Shown: positions 30,628 through 38,405 of the stretch, piece by piece
How the letters are laid out: every line of letters starts with the position of its first letter
Numbering within the stretch: the stretch's first letter is position 1
Source of the DNA: JAZQQB01 sp045628865
GTDB taxonomy: Bacteria; Bacillota; Clostridia; Lachnospirales; Lachnospiraceae
Assembly (NCBI GenBank): GCA_045628865.1
Contig: JAZQQB010000078.1
Span: 1 to 48,350 of the forward strand
DNA: 48,350 bases
Direction of reading: 5' to 3'
Translations under genes and position numbers: made by a program
The notes under the pieces: generated by a model
Told to the model about the DNA's origin: nothing
The model's input: only the letters and a program-made list of their open reading frames with translations
Database searches by the model: none

Positions 30628-33000
30628 GTGGTTTGTATGGAATTGAGTGAATGGAAGAAATTATATGAGTCTGATGACTTTAAGAAAGAATATGAATGTC
30701 CGGGGGAAAGATTTGGTGCGCTGTATCACAAGAATGGTACTAAATTCCGAGTGTGGGCTCCATTGGCAAAGGAAGTAGTACTTCATTTATATAAGGCAGG
30801 TACGGACACAGAAGAGGTACTGGATACTGTGGCCTATGATGAAGTGGTTGCGTCCTATGGCAAAGGCATTCAGATGAATCAGGGAACTAAGGGCATATTC
30901 GAAATCTCTTTATCAGGTGATCTTCATGGAGTGTATTACACCTATGAGATTAGAAGAGAGAATAATGGTGCATTAGAAAGCATTGAAACACAGGACCCAT
31001 ATGCTACTGCAGTAGGTGCTAATGGACATCGCAGTATGGTAGTTGATATGGAGAAAACCAATCCAATGAACTGGGATATGGATAACCGTTTTGTAAGAAA
31101 CGCAGACTCAGCTATTATTTATGAGTTACATGTCAAAGATTTCTCTAATGATCCGCATTCTGGTATCAGTGAAGAAAACAGAGGAAAGTATCTTGCATTT
31201 ACAGAAGAAAATACAACTGTTGATTCCGAGGGCTTATTCTCAACGGGTATCAGTTACTTAAAGGAATTGGGAATCACACATGTACATTTGCTTCCAACCT
31301 ATGATTTCGGTTCTATTGACGAGCTTGGAAGTTCTGAGCAGTTTAACTGGGGCTATGATCCAGTAAACTATCGTGTACCCGAGGGTTCATATGCTACAGA
31401 TGCACTTCATGGTGAGGTACGTATTTTTGAATTTAAGCAGATGGTAAAGGCATTGCATGATGCAGGAATGGGAGTAATCCTTGATATGGTATTTAATCAT
31501 ACTTTTTCCATGGATTCTCCACTTCAGAAATGTGTCCCATATTACTACTATAGACAGGATGAGGATGGAAACTTATTAGATGGTGCCAGCTGTGGAAATG
31601 AAACAGCCAGCGAGAGAGCAATGTATCGCCGTTATATGATCGATACTGTACTATTCTTTGCTACAGAGTATCATATTGATGGATTTCGTTTTGATCTGAT
31701 GGGTGTTCATGATCATGAAACCATGAATGAAATTAGAATGGCTGTGAATTCGTTACCTAAAGGAAAAAATATTTTAGTATATGGAGAACCATGGTCAGCA
31801 AAACCAGTAAGCTTCAAGGAACCACTTGTGCCGGCAAATAAGGCGCATATTCGTTATTTAGATGAAAGGGTTGCAGTTTTTCATGATGGAACAAGAGATG
31901 CCATCAAAGGAAGTGTTTTCGAGGCAAAAGAAGGCGGATTTGTAAATGGTGGAGAGAAAGATTTTTCTGAAGAGATTAAGCACTCGATCTTTGCATGGTG
32001 TGATACAGATAATGAGGAAACACCAAAATCTCCTAAGCAGGTTATCTCATATGTTTCTGCACACGATAATTATACTTTATGGGATAAGCTTGTACTTACC
32101 ATGGATGAAGAGGAAGATTTTGTACATGGAACAGGAGATATCTTAAAGACCAATAAACTGATTGCAGCGTTGCTTCAGATGAGCCTTGGTACACCATTCT
32201 TCCAGGCAGGTGAAGAATTTGCAAGAACAAAGTTTGGAGATGAGAATTCTTATATTTCTGCTCCATCCATCAATCAGCTCGATTGGAAGAGAAGAGTGGT
32301 AAGGGATGAACTTGTTCAGTACTATAAGGGTTTGATCCAGTTAAGAAAGATGTGTCCAGTGTTTACATCAGATAATCCAGAAATTATAAAGAATTTTGTA
32401 TTTGATATGGTGGAAAAATCGTTAGTTTCTTATCGAATCAAGAAAACCGGCTGTTTAAAATGGACACAACTTATGGTAGTATTGAATGCAGGGGATATGA
32501 TGAGAGGCATTCCAGTTCCAGATGGAAAATGGCAGTTATTGGTAGACAATGAGTCCAGCATGCATTTTAAGGATTCACCTGTGTTTATAGAAGATTCAGT
32601 AAATGTGCCAGGACACTGTGCAGTGATCCTGGGAAAGATTATGAAGGTGACTGCTGATAAAGAGGAATTTGAAAGCCGAATGAAGGATCGTATCCCAAAA
32701 GGAGGAAAAGCAATGGACTTTTTATCAAAGGTAACAGAAAAGCTTACAGAAACAGGTAAATACGCTGCAGAGGTAGTAAAGGATACATCAGAGATCATTT
32801 CCTTAAAGAATCAGATTTCATCCTTAAAGAAAGAAAATAAAGGAATCTATGAACAGATTGGAAGAAGAGTATTTGAAATGGAAGCTTCCAAGGAAGAATC
32901 GCCATTCCATGATCTTTTTGAAAAGTTGAAGGAAAATGAGGAGCAGATTCAACGTCTCCAGCAGAAAGTGGATCTGATGAAAGATTCAAAACGTGCATAG
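30628..33000 (+). CDS. pulA: Type I pullulanase with C-terminal coiled-coil extension
   Basis: 790 residues, no signal peptide, so it acts inside the cell on alpha-1,6 branches of glycogen or imported maltodextrins. N-terminal CBM48-like domain (FRVWAPLAKEVVLHLY), then GH13 with the pullulanase signature FNWGYDPVNY, the nucleophile region GFRFDLMGV, acid/base in VYGEPWS and VSAHDNYTLWD. GTG 30628 was chosen because GGAGAGG lies seven bases before it; ATG 30637 is too far. The last ~110 residues (MDFLSKVTEKLTETGKY to the end) are not catalytic: they form a helical and coiled-coil module (LKNQISSLKKENKGIYEQIG) resembling small stand-alone Clostridia proteins. This fusion is unusual. Confidence 0.93.
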   Translation: MVCMELSEWKKLYESDDFKKEYECPGERFGALYHKNGTKFRVWAPLAKEVVLHLYKAGTDTEEVLDTVAYDEVVASYGKGIQMNQGTKGIFEISLSGDLHGVYYTYEIRRENNGALESIETQDPYATAVGANGHRSMVVDMEKTNPMNWDMDNRFVRNADSAIIYELHVKDFSNDPHSGISEENRGKYLAFTEENTTVDSEGLFSTGISYLKELGITHVHLLPTYDFGSIDELGSSEQFNWGYDPVNYRVPEGSYATDALHGEVRIFEFKQMVKALHDAGMGVILDMVFNHTFSMDSPLQKCVPYYYYRQDEDGNLLDGASCGNETASERAMYRRYMIDTVLFFATEYHIDGFRFDLMGVHDHETMNEIRMAVNSLPKGKNILVYGEPWSAKPVSFKEPLVPANKAHIRYLDERVAVFHDGTRDAIKGSVFEAKEGGFVNGGEKDFSEEIKHSIFAWCDTDNEETPKSPKQVISYVSAHDNYTLWDKLVLTMDEEEDFVHGTGDILKTNKLIAALLQMSLGTPFFQAGEEFARTKFGDENSYISAPSINQLDWKRRVVRDELVQYYKGLIQLRKMCPVFTSDNPEIIKNFVFDMVEKSLVSYRIKKTGCLKWTQLMVVLNAGDMMRGIPVPDGKWQLLVDNESSMHFKDSPVFIEDSVNVPGHCAVILGKIMKVTADKEEFESRMKDRIPKGGKAMDFLSKVTEKLTETGKYAAEVVKDTSEIISLKNQISSLKKENKGIYEQIGRRVFEMEASKEESPFHDLFEKLKENEEQIQRLQQKVDLMKDSKRA

Positions 33001-33077
33001 GGATAAGTGACGGACTTGAAATTAAAAACAATTGCATTGACTGATGGGTGATGACATTAGGTTAAGAGCAAATAAGG

Positions 33078-33096
33078 GAAGGGGCTGTAAAAAAAC
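33078..33096 (+). repeat. IS left terminal inverted repeat
   Basis: GAAGGGGCTGTAAAAAAAC, the exact reverse complement of 34896-34914. Confidence 0.9.
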
Positions 33097-33110
33097 TCCC
33101 CTAAAAAGAA

Positions 33111-33146
33111 AATCGCTTAGACCGTGAGGTTTAAGCGATTTTTTGG
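33111..33146 (+). terminator. Terminator inside the IS left end
   Basis: AATCGCTTA-ACC pairs with GGT-TAAGCGATT, then six T. It would block read-through from pulA into the transposase. Confidence 0.85.
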
Positions 33147-33152
33147 TATAAT
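33144..33152 (+). promoter_or_regulatory. Extended -10 directly before the transposase start
   Basis: TGGTATAAT: a perfect -10 with TG extension, ending five bases before the ATG at 33158. No Shine-Dalgarno lies between, so the mRNA would start at or near the start codon. Confidence 0.6.
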
Positions 33153-33157
33153 TAATT

Positions 33158-34744
33158 ATGCCAATAACCAATCATACAACTGATGTTAATTATACAGCTC
33201 GTCAGCTGAAATTACCATTAGAGATCGAAAAATTAATTGATATTTCTGATCCGGTATATACTTTCTGTGAAGTTATGGATCACATCGACCTATCAAGATA
33301 TTTTGTAGAGAAGGGCTACAAAACAGGTCGTCCAAGATGTGATGCTCAGAAGTTGCTTAAGGTTATACTGTTTGCTTTTATGGAGCATGTTTTTTGTTCA
33401 TTAAGAGACATTGAAAAGATGTGCAAGACAGATATCCGATTCATGTATCTACTTGATGATATGAAGGCTCCATCCTTTGCTACATTCGGCAACCTTATTC
33501 GTAATGAATTAACTGAATCTATTGAACATATTTTCAATGATATCTACACATACATTTTTGATGTTGATAAAGTTGATCTTAATCATACCTACATTGACGG
33601 AACAAAAATCGAAGCTAATGCTAACCGTTATTCCTGGATCTGGAAGAAATTGTGTATAAAGAACAGGGACAAGGTGTTTGAAAAGATTTCTGTTCTTATA
33701 GATGAAATCAATGATAAGACATTGTCATTCCTTGGTATAAAAATAGAAAAGCGTGAAGAATACGCTATAGATTATCTAGAAAACGTTCTTGATGAATTAA
33801 AGGCAACAGGTATAAATCCTAAGGAGTTTGTAAACGGGCGTGGTCATAGAAAAACTATGGAGCAGCGTCAGTACCAAAAACTCGAAGAATACAAAGACAG
33901 ACTTAAAGCTTATGCCAAACACATAGAGGTTTGTGGTGACCAAAGAAATAGTTATTCAAAAACTGATCATAGTGCTACTTTTATGAGAGTAAAGAGTGAT
34001 TACATGGGTAATGGTCAGCTACTTCCAGCTTATAACCTTCAGGCAGCTATCTGTGATGAATATATAGCAGTTATTGATGTGAAGCAGTACGCATCAGATA
34101 TGGAATGTTTCGTTCCATTAATGGAGAAATTCAATACAACATATGGTCATTATCCTAAATATCCTGTAGCTGATGCAGGTTATGGTTCTTATAATAACTA
34201 TCTTTATTGCGCTGAGCATGGTATGGAAAAATACATGAAATTTACCATGTTTGAGAAAGAAACGAAGGATGAAAAATATCATAATGACCCATATCGTGCA
34301 GTGAATTTTAAAACTGATGAAAAAGGAAATCTCATATGCCCTAATGGCAGGAAATTTATTTATAAGTATGACAAACATGTTTATAAGAATAAATATGGTC
34401 GTACAGAAGAAATATACGAATGTGAAGATTGTTCAGGATGTCCACATAAAGATAAGTGTTGTAAAAGAGCTTCTGGAAATAGAACAGTGAAAATGAATCG
34501 TGAGCTCACGTCTATTCATGAAGAAGTAATAAATAATCTGGAGACAATCCATGGTGCATTACTTTGCATGAATAGAAGCATTCAATCGGAAGGAGCTTTT
34601 GGAATAATCAAATGGGACAGATCATACAAGAGACTCTTTAGAAGAGGTCAGGAAGCTGTGATTTTAGAACTGACATTAATTTCTTGTGGTTTTAACCTTT
34701 ACAAATATCACAATAAGAAAAATCGTGCAGTGCTGGCTGCATAA
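33158..34744 (+). CDS. IS1182-family transposase
   Basis: 528 residues. The N-terminal DUF772-like region (GRPRCDAQKLLKVILFAFMEHVFCSLRDIEKMC) is followed by the DDE domain: first D in HTYIDGTKIEANANRYSW, second D in YPVADAGYGSYNNYLYC, and E in RSIQSEGAFGIIKWDRSYKRLFRRG near the end. A zinc-like cysteine group (YECEDCSGCPHKDKCCKRASG) precedes the last part, common in IS1182 proteins. Intact. No ribosome binding site is present, matching a leaderless message. Confidence 0.95.
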   Translation: MPITNHTTDVNYTARQLKLPLEIEKLIDISDPVYTFCEVMDHIDLSRYFVEKGYKTGRPRCDAQKLLKVILFAFMEHVFCSLRDIEKMCKTDIRFMYLLDDMKAPSFATFGNLIRNELTESIEHIFNDIYTYIFDVDKVDLNHTYIDGTKIEANANRYSWIWKKLCIKNRDKVFEKISVLIDEINDKTLSFLGIKIEKREEYAIDYLENVLDELKATGINPKEFVNGRGHRKTMEQRQYQKLEEYKDRLKAYAKHIEVCGDQRNSYSKTDHSATFMRVKSDYMGNGQLLPAYNLQAAICDEYIAVIDVKQYASDMECFVPLMEKFNTTYGHYPKYPVADAGYGSYNNYLYCAEHGMEKYMKFTMFEKETKDEKYHNDPYRAVNFKTDEKGNLICPNGRKFIYKYDKHVYKNKYGRTEEIYECEDCSGCPHKDKCCKRASGNRTVKMNRELTSIHEEVINNLETIHGALLCMNRSIQSEGAFGIIKWDRSYKRLFRRGQEAVILELTLISCGFNLYKYHNKKNRAVLAA

Positions 34745-34772
34745 AAATAGATAGATGTACAATTCAAATCAA

Positions 34773-34882
34773 GTCTGCCGTCGGCAGGCTTAAGAAATCA
34801 TATCTAAAATCGGGCGTAAGCCCATAATTCAACACTTCTATGAAAAAAGTTAAGGATGGCATCACCTTTCGGTGAACCATCC
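34773..34882 (+). other. Hairpin cluster in the IS right end
   Basis: Three hairpins: GTCTGC/GCAGGC (34773-34789), GGGC-GTAA-GCCC (34812-34823) and GGATGG..TCACC/GGTGA..CCATCC (34854-34882). No gene. They may end the transposase message or shield it. Confidence 0.6.
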
Positions 34883-34895
34883 TCACTTTATGGCT

Positions 34896-34914
34896 GTTTT
34901 TTTACAGCCCCTTC
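34896..34914 (-). repeat. IS right terminal inverted repeat
   Basis: Reverse complement of the left repeat, 19 of 19. Confidence 0.9.
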
Positions 34915-35143
34915 TTTTTTAAGTTAGTGTGTTCGGGATAAGCAGGATAAAATTCGAGAGATAATATAGTACAAGAATGGATGGGTATACGGATTGAGTA
35001 ATAAAGTTAACACAGTTTGTACTGGAATGTGTGAATTGCTTTGAAATGGAGGATATGAAGGAACTTGGCTAATAAGCAGATGAGTAGTTAAACATAAATA
35101 ATCTAAATTGAAACTAGAAAAACGAAAAAACGATAAAAAATAG

Positions 35144-35172
35144 TTGACATTAAGTTTACGTGGTGATATATA
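35144..35172 (+). promoter_or_regulatory. Promoter of the SH3 protein gene
   Basis: TTGACA (35144-35149), 17 bp, TATATA (35167-35172). The leader is about 195 nt. The rest of the gap between the IS and this gene (34915-35375) shows no gene and no strong structure. Confidence 0.7.
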
Positions 35173-35375
35173 TATATACTCATACAAGACGTATACAAAA
35201 TTAAGAGAAGATGAATTTGAGCAAACGTAGGAAGAAAAGAACGTTAGTTTGTTTTTGTATCTGTATGTTCAAATATAAGAATGTAAAATGATGTATATCA
35301 ATGTTTATGAGCCGTTTTTATCTTAATTTATGATTAGAGTATGGGTAAAATGAGAGAGAAAGAGGAAAATATACG

Positions 35376-35954
35376 ATGAGAAAAAGTAATAAAGTGTTAT
35401 GTTATTTATTGTCAGCTGTTATTGGTATTTCAAGTTTGTGTAATGCTAATACCATAACGGCTCAGGCAGCTTGTATTCAACCATCTAATGTTTCTACAAA
35501 TAAACCAGGAGTTGGAACAGTAAATACAGCATCGTCTGATTTGATTGTAAGGAGTACACCTAGTACGAGTGGAACTAAACTAACTTCTTTACCAAAGGGA
35601 TCGTTAATAATGATTGTAGGGAGATCATCAGATGCTCAGTGGTATAAAGTTAGATATGCAAAAAGTAAAGATGATGCAACGGAAAGATATGGTTGGGTGA
35701 AAGCTTCATATATCGCCTTTGTTACAGATATAGCAGGTGGATTTAAAGTGAAAACAAGTGGCGGAAATTTGAATTTGCATCCAATGTGGGGAGAAACAAA
35801 GACTCCTATTGGTAAAATTCCAAATGGCACAATCATTCCACATTATGCTAGAGATGATTCATATGGATATGATAGTGATTATTTCCAAACAGTCTATGCT
35901 GATCGAGGCACAGGATTAGTGAGTGCAAGTTATTTAATTAATATAATATACTAA
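35376..35954 (+). CDS. Secreted protein with SH3-type repeats
   Basis: 192 residues. A Sec signal peptide (about residues 1-31, ending NTITAQAA) is followed by a bacterial SH3 domain (SSDLIVRSTPSTSGTKLTSL, then WYKVRY and YGWVKASYI) and a second, more diverged one (GGNLNLHPMWG to GLVSASYL). Such domains usually bind peptidoglycan; no catalytic domain is present. RBS AGAGGAAA. Monocistronic, with a long AT-rich leader. Confidence 0.85.
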   Translation: MRKSNKVLCYLLSAVIGISSLCNANTITAQAACIQPSNVSTNKPGVGTVNTASSDLIVRSTPSTSGTKLTSLPKGSLIMIVGRSSDAQWYKVRYAKSKDDATERYGWVKASYIAFVTDIAGGFKVKTSGGNLNLHPMWGETKTPIGKIPNGTIIPHYARDDSYGYDSDYFQTVYADRGTGLVSASYLINIIY

Positions 35955-35969
35955 TTATTTGTATTTTCG

Positions 35970-36007
35970 CCAAATAAAGAGAATCTTTATTTGGTGGTTG
36001 ATTTTTG
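35970..36007 (+). terminator. Terminator after the SH3 protein gene
   Basis: CCAAATAAAGA (35970-35980) pairs with TCTTTATTTGG (35984-35994); the T run starts a few bases later. Confidence 0.65.
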
Positions 36008-36039
36008 TATTGTCTAGAATAAGTATATGGAGTGAATGA

Positions 36040-38283
36040 ATGAAAAGAAGTATTTTATTGGGATTTTTAATCTGTACATTTTTATGTGTAATTGGATGTG
36101 GAAAAGAAAAAAAAGAATTAAACACAGAATATGGATTAGATAATGATGGTATTGAATATATTGATGTGACAAATGATTGTGATGAGTGGAATGCTACACA
36201 TGTTTCATTACTAAATTCTTATGCTGATACAGTGATTCAAAATAATAAGCTTTATGGTATCCGTGAAAATGAAAATGGATATCATATCGATATTTGGGAT
36301 ATGGAGCATTTTGAACTGCTGGATGATACAGTTTTTATGGAAACAGATACTATATTGGATTTCTCAGTATCTGATGAAGGTATGTTGTATGTGATGGAAT
36401 GTGTGGATAATGAGTTTAGATTTCATAAGCTTGATATTGCAAGTGATAAAAATGAAGTAATATCTCTAGAACTTGAGGATATAGATGAAATTGTTCGTGA
36501 TGATGTAGAAATGAAAGATTTTTATTTCGATGATACTGGGAATTGTTATATATGGTGTAATTTATTATCTTATAATAGTCAGGCTTCAAAGAATAGAAAA
36601 ATCCCTGCATATAATATGGTTGATAGGATTTATGTAAAAGATCGTAATCTACAAACAGTATACTATGAAGATGTATTGAACAGCGGATATGGAAAAATAT
36701 TATTTGCTAAAATTGATGAAACAGGAAGCTTTTCCTTTGTTGCATGTGATGAAGAAGAGAATCTTTATTATGAAAAATTAGATAAGGGTAGTTTAGAAAA
36801 AAGAGAGATAGAAAAACTAGATTTTTATCTGCCGTCAGATTTTATTGAAATATTAGCTGTAACGAAGGATGGTTTTATTTATTGCGAAGGGAATGTATTA
36901 CATGAATTTCAAGTAAAAGAAAAATGCAGTAAAAAATTGTTTGATTTATCAGCTTTTGGTATTATGAGTAGACAAATTGTGAGTTTCACACAAAATGATG
37001 ATTATTATGAAGTGATAGATTATTATGGAGAAGATTATCATTGTGAGTATTCAAAAATATATAAGGATTCTGTAGACCATATAAGTGTGACATTGGGTAC
37101 TGTGTATATTTCAGATGATTTGGAAAGGTGTGTTGCTGAATATAACCGATCGCAACAAGATGTGCAAGTGATTATGAAAGACTATGGTGATGACAAAAAA
37201 GGATATGACTCTAATGTTCAGGATTTTAAAATGGATCTTATTCAAGGAAAGGCACCTGACCTAATGGTTGTTGATGGAATGGGCATTAGTGAATTATCAG
37301 ATAAAAATTTATTTGTTGATTTGAATGAATATTTACAGAAAGATTCAGAACTAAAAAAGGAAGATTTTGTTCAGGAAGTATTAAACGCATATGATCAAAA
37401 TGGAAAACTATATTCGTTATCACCTATGTTTACAATTTATACTATGGTAGGAAAAAAGTCTATTTGGAATGAATCTGAAGGTATATCAATTGGAGAAATG
37501 AAAGAAATATTAGATTTCTATGAAAAGGATATTAATGCTATAAGTGGTTTTTCGGAAGAAGAAACTGTTTTAATAGATTTATGTACCTCAAGTATGGATA
37601 CATTGATTGATTGGAAAACAGGAAATTGTTATTTTGATTCTGAATATTTTCGTGAGATGTTGGATTTTTCAAAAGAGTATTCGTGGAATGAGTATAGTTT
37701 ATTAGAGGGTGTTAAAAAAGGTGAAATACTTCTATCGGAAGCATATATTTCTAGCGTCTCGGATTATCAAATTTATAAAGAAATATATAATGAGGATCTT
37801 GCTTTTGTAGGATATCCAACTGAAAATAGAACGGGTACAACAATTAAGTTTTTAGGAGATGATTTGGCAATTAATCAATCTTCTTCCTATAAGGATGAAT
37901 GTTGGGATTTTATGAAATATTATATATTGAATGGTTGCCAAGATATAGGTTTTCCTTGTGTTGCAAAACTATTTGATGAAAAAATGTCACAAGCAATGGA
38001 AGCTAAAGTTGAAATTGATGAGGAAGGATATGCGTATGAATTGTGTAGTGGGTCATATTATGAAGGCGATTATGGGTTTGATGTTTTTGAGGCTTCACAA
38101 GAAGATGTTAAGGCTGTGAAAGATTTGATATCTAAGGTGGATATGAAACGTGAGTATCATCAGGAGATTAACAATATCATTTATGAGGAAGCGCAAGCTT
38201 ATTATCAAGATCAGAAATCCATAGATGAGGTTGTGGAAATTATACAAAGTAGAGTATCCATGTACGTAAAAGAACAAATGTAA
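36040..38283 (+). CDS. Lipoprotein fused to a family 1 solute-binding domain
   Basis: 747 residues. Type II signal peptide MKRSILLGFLICTFLCVIGC, lipidated cysteine at 20. The first ~330 residues have a repeating beta pattern (ILDFSVSDEGMLYVME, YFDDTGNCYIW, SFVACDEEENLYYEKL, LAVTKDGFIYCEG) that suggests a beta-propeller. The second half is SBP_bac_1-like (RCVAEYNRSQQDVQVIMKDYG, KAPDLMVVDGMGISELSDKNLFVDLNEYL). No permease genes are next to it. Such long orphan binding lipoproteins may serve sensing rather than transport. AT-richer in codon use than the flanking housekeeping genes. Confidence 0.8.
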   Translation: MKRSILLGFLICTFLCVIGCGKEKKELNTEYGLDNDGIEYIDVTNDCDEWNATHVSLLNSYADTVIQNNKLYGIRENENGYHIDIWDMEHFELLDDTVFMETDTILDFSVSDEGMLYVMECVDNEFRFHKLDIASDKNEVISLELEDIDEIVRDDVEMKDFYFDDTGNCYIWCNLLSYNSQASKNRKIPAYNMVDRIYVKDRNLQTVYYEDVLNSGYGKILFAKIDETGSFSFVACDEEENLYYEKLDKGSLEKREIEKLDFYLPSDFIEILAVTKDGFIYCEGNVLHEFQVKEKCSKKLFDLSAFGIMSRQIVSFTQNDDYYEVIDYYGEDYHCEYSKIYKDSVDHISVTLGTVYISDDLERCVAEYNRSQQDVQVIMKDYGDDKKGYDSNVQDFKMDLIQGKAPDLMVVDGMGISELSDKNLFVDLNEYLQKDSELKKEDFVQEVLNAYDQNGKLYSLSPMFTIYTMVGKKSIWNESEGISIGEMKEILDFYEKDINAISGFSEEETVLIDLCTSSMDTLIDWKTGNCYFDSEYFREMLDFSKEYSWNEYSLLEGVKKGEILLSEAYISSVSDYQIYKEIYNEDLAFVGYPTENRTGTTIKFLGDDLAINQSSSYKDECWDFMKYYILNGCQDIGFPCVAKLFDEKMSQAMEAKVEIDEEGYAYELCSGSYYEGDYGFDVFEASQEDVKAVKDLISKVDMKREYHQEINNIIYEEAQAYYQDQKSIDEVVEIIQSRVSMYVKEQM

Positions 38284-38336
38284 GTTTGAAAAGACAATTT
38301 GAAATTCAAAGTAATGAAGAGAAACAATAAAAGAAC

Positions 38337-38373
38337 AGCCAATGGTTCGTTTTAGAACCATTGGCTAATTTTT
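38337..38373. terminator. Bidirectional terminator between converging genes
   Basis: AGCCAATGGTTC (38337-38348) pairs with GAACCATTGGCT (38355-38366), T run on the plus strand and a weaker one on the minus strand. Confidence 0.85.
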
Positions 38374-38405
38374 ACGTTTAAAGAAGTATTCTTGGTACTT
38401 TGTTA

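Larger units (their letters stand above)
33078..34914. mobile_element. Insertion sequence, IS1182-like
   Basis: 1837 bp with 19-bp perfect terminal inverted repeats and one full-length transposase gene. It sits between pulA and the SH3 protein gene. The element carries its own inward terminator at the left end and several hairpins in the 170 bp after the transposase. No clear target duplication was found, and exact ends could differ by a few bases. The single uninterrupted reading frame suggests a recent, active copy. Confidence 0.9.

Noticed and set aside
33060..34935. Target-site duplication of the IS
   Set aside because: No convincing direct repeat flanks the inverted repeats; only a weak TTAAG similarity.
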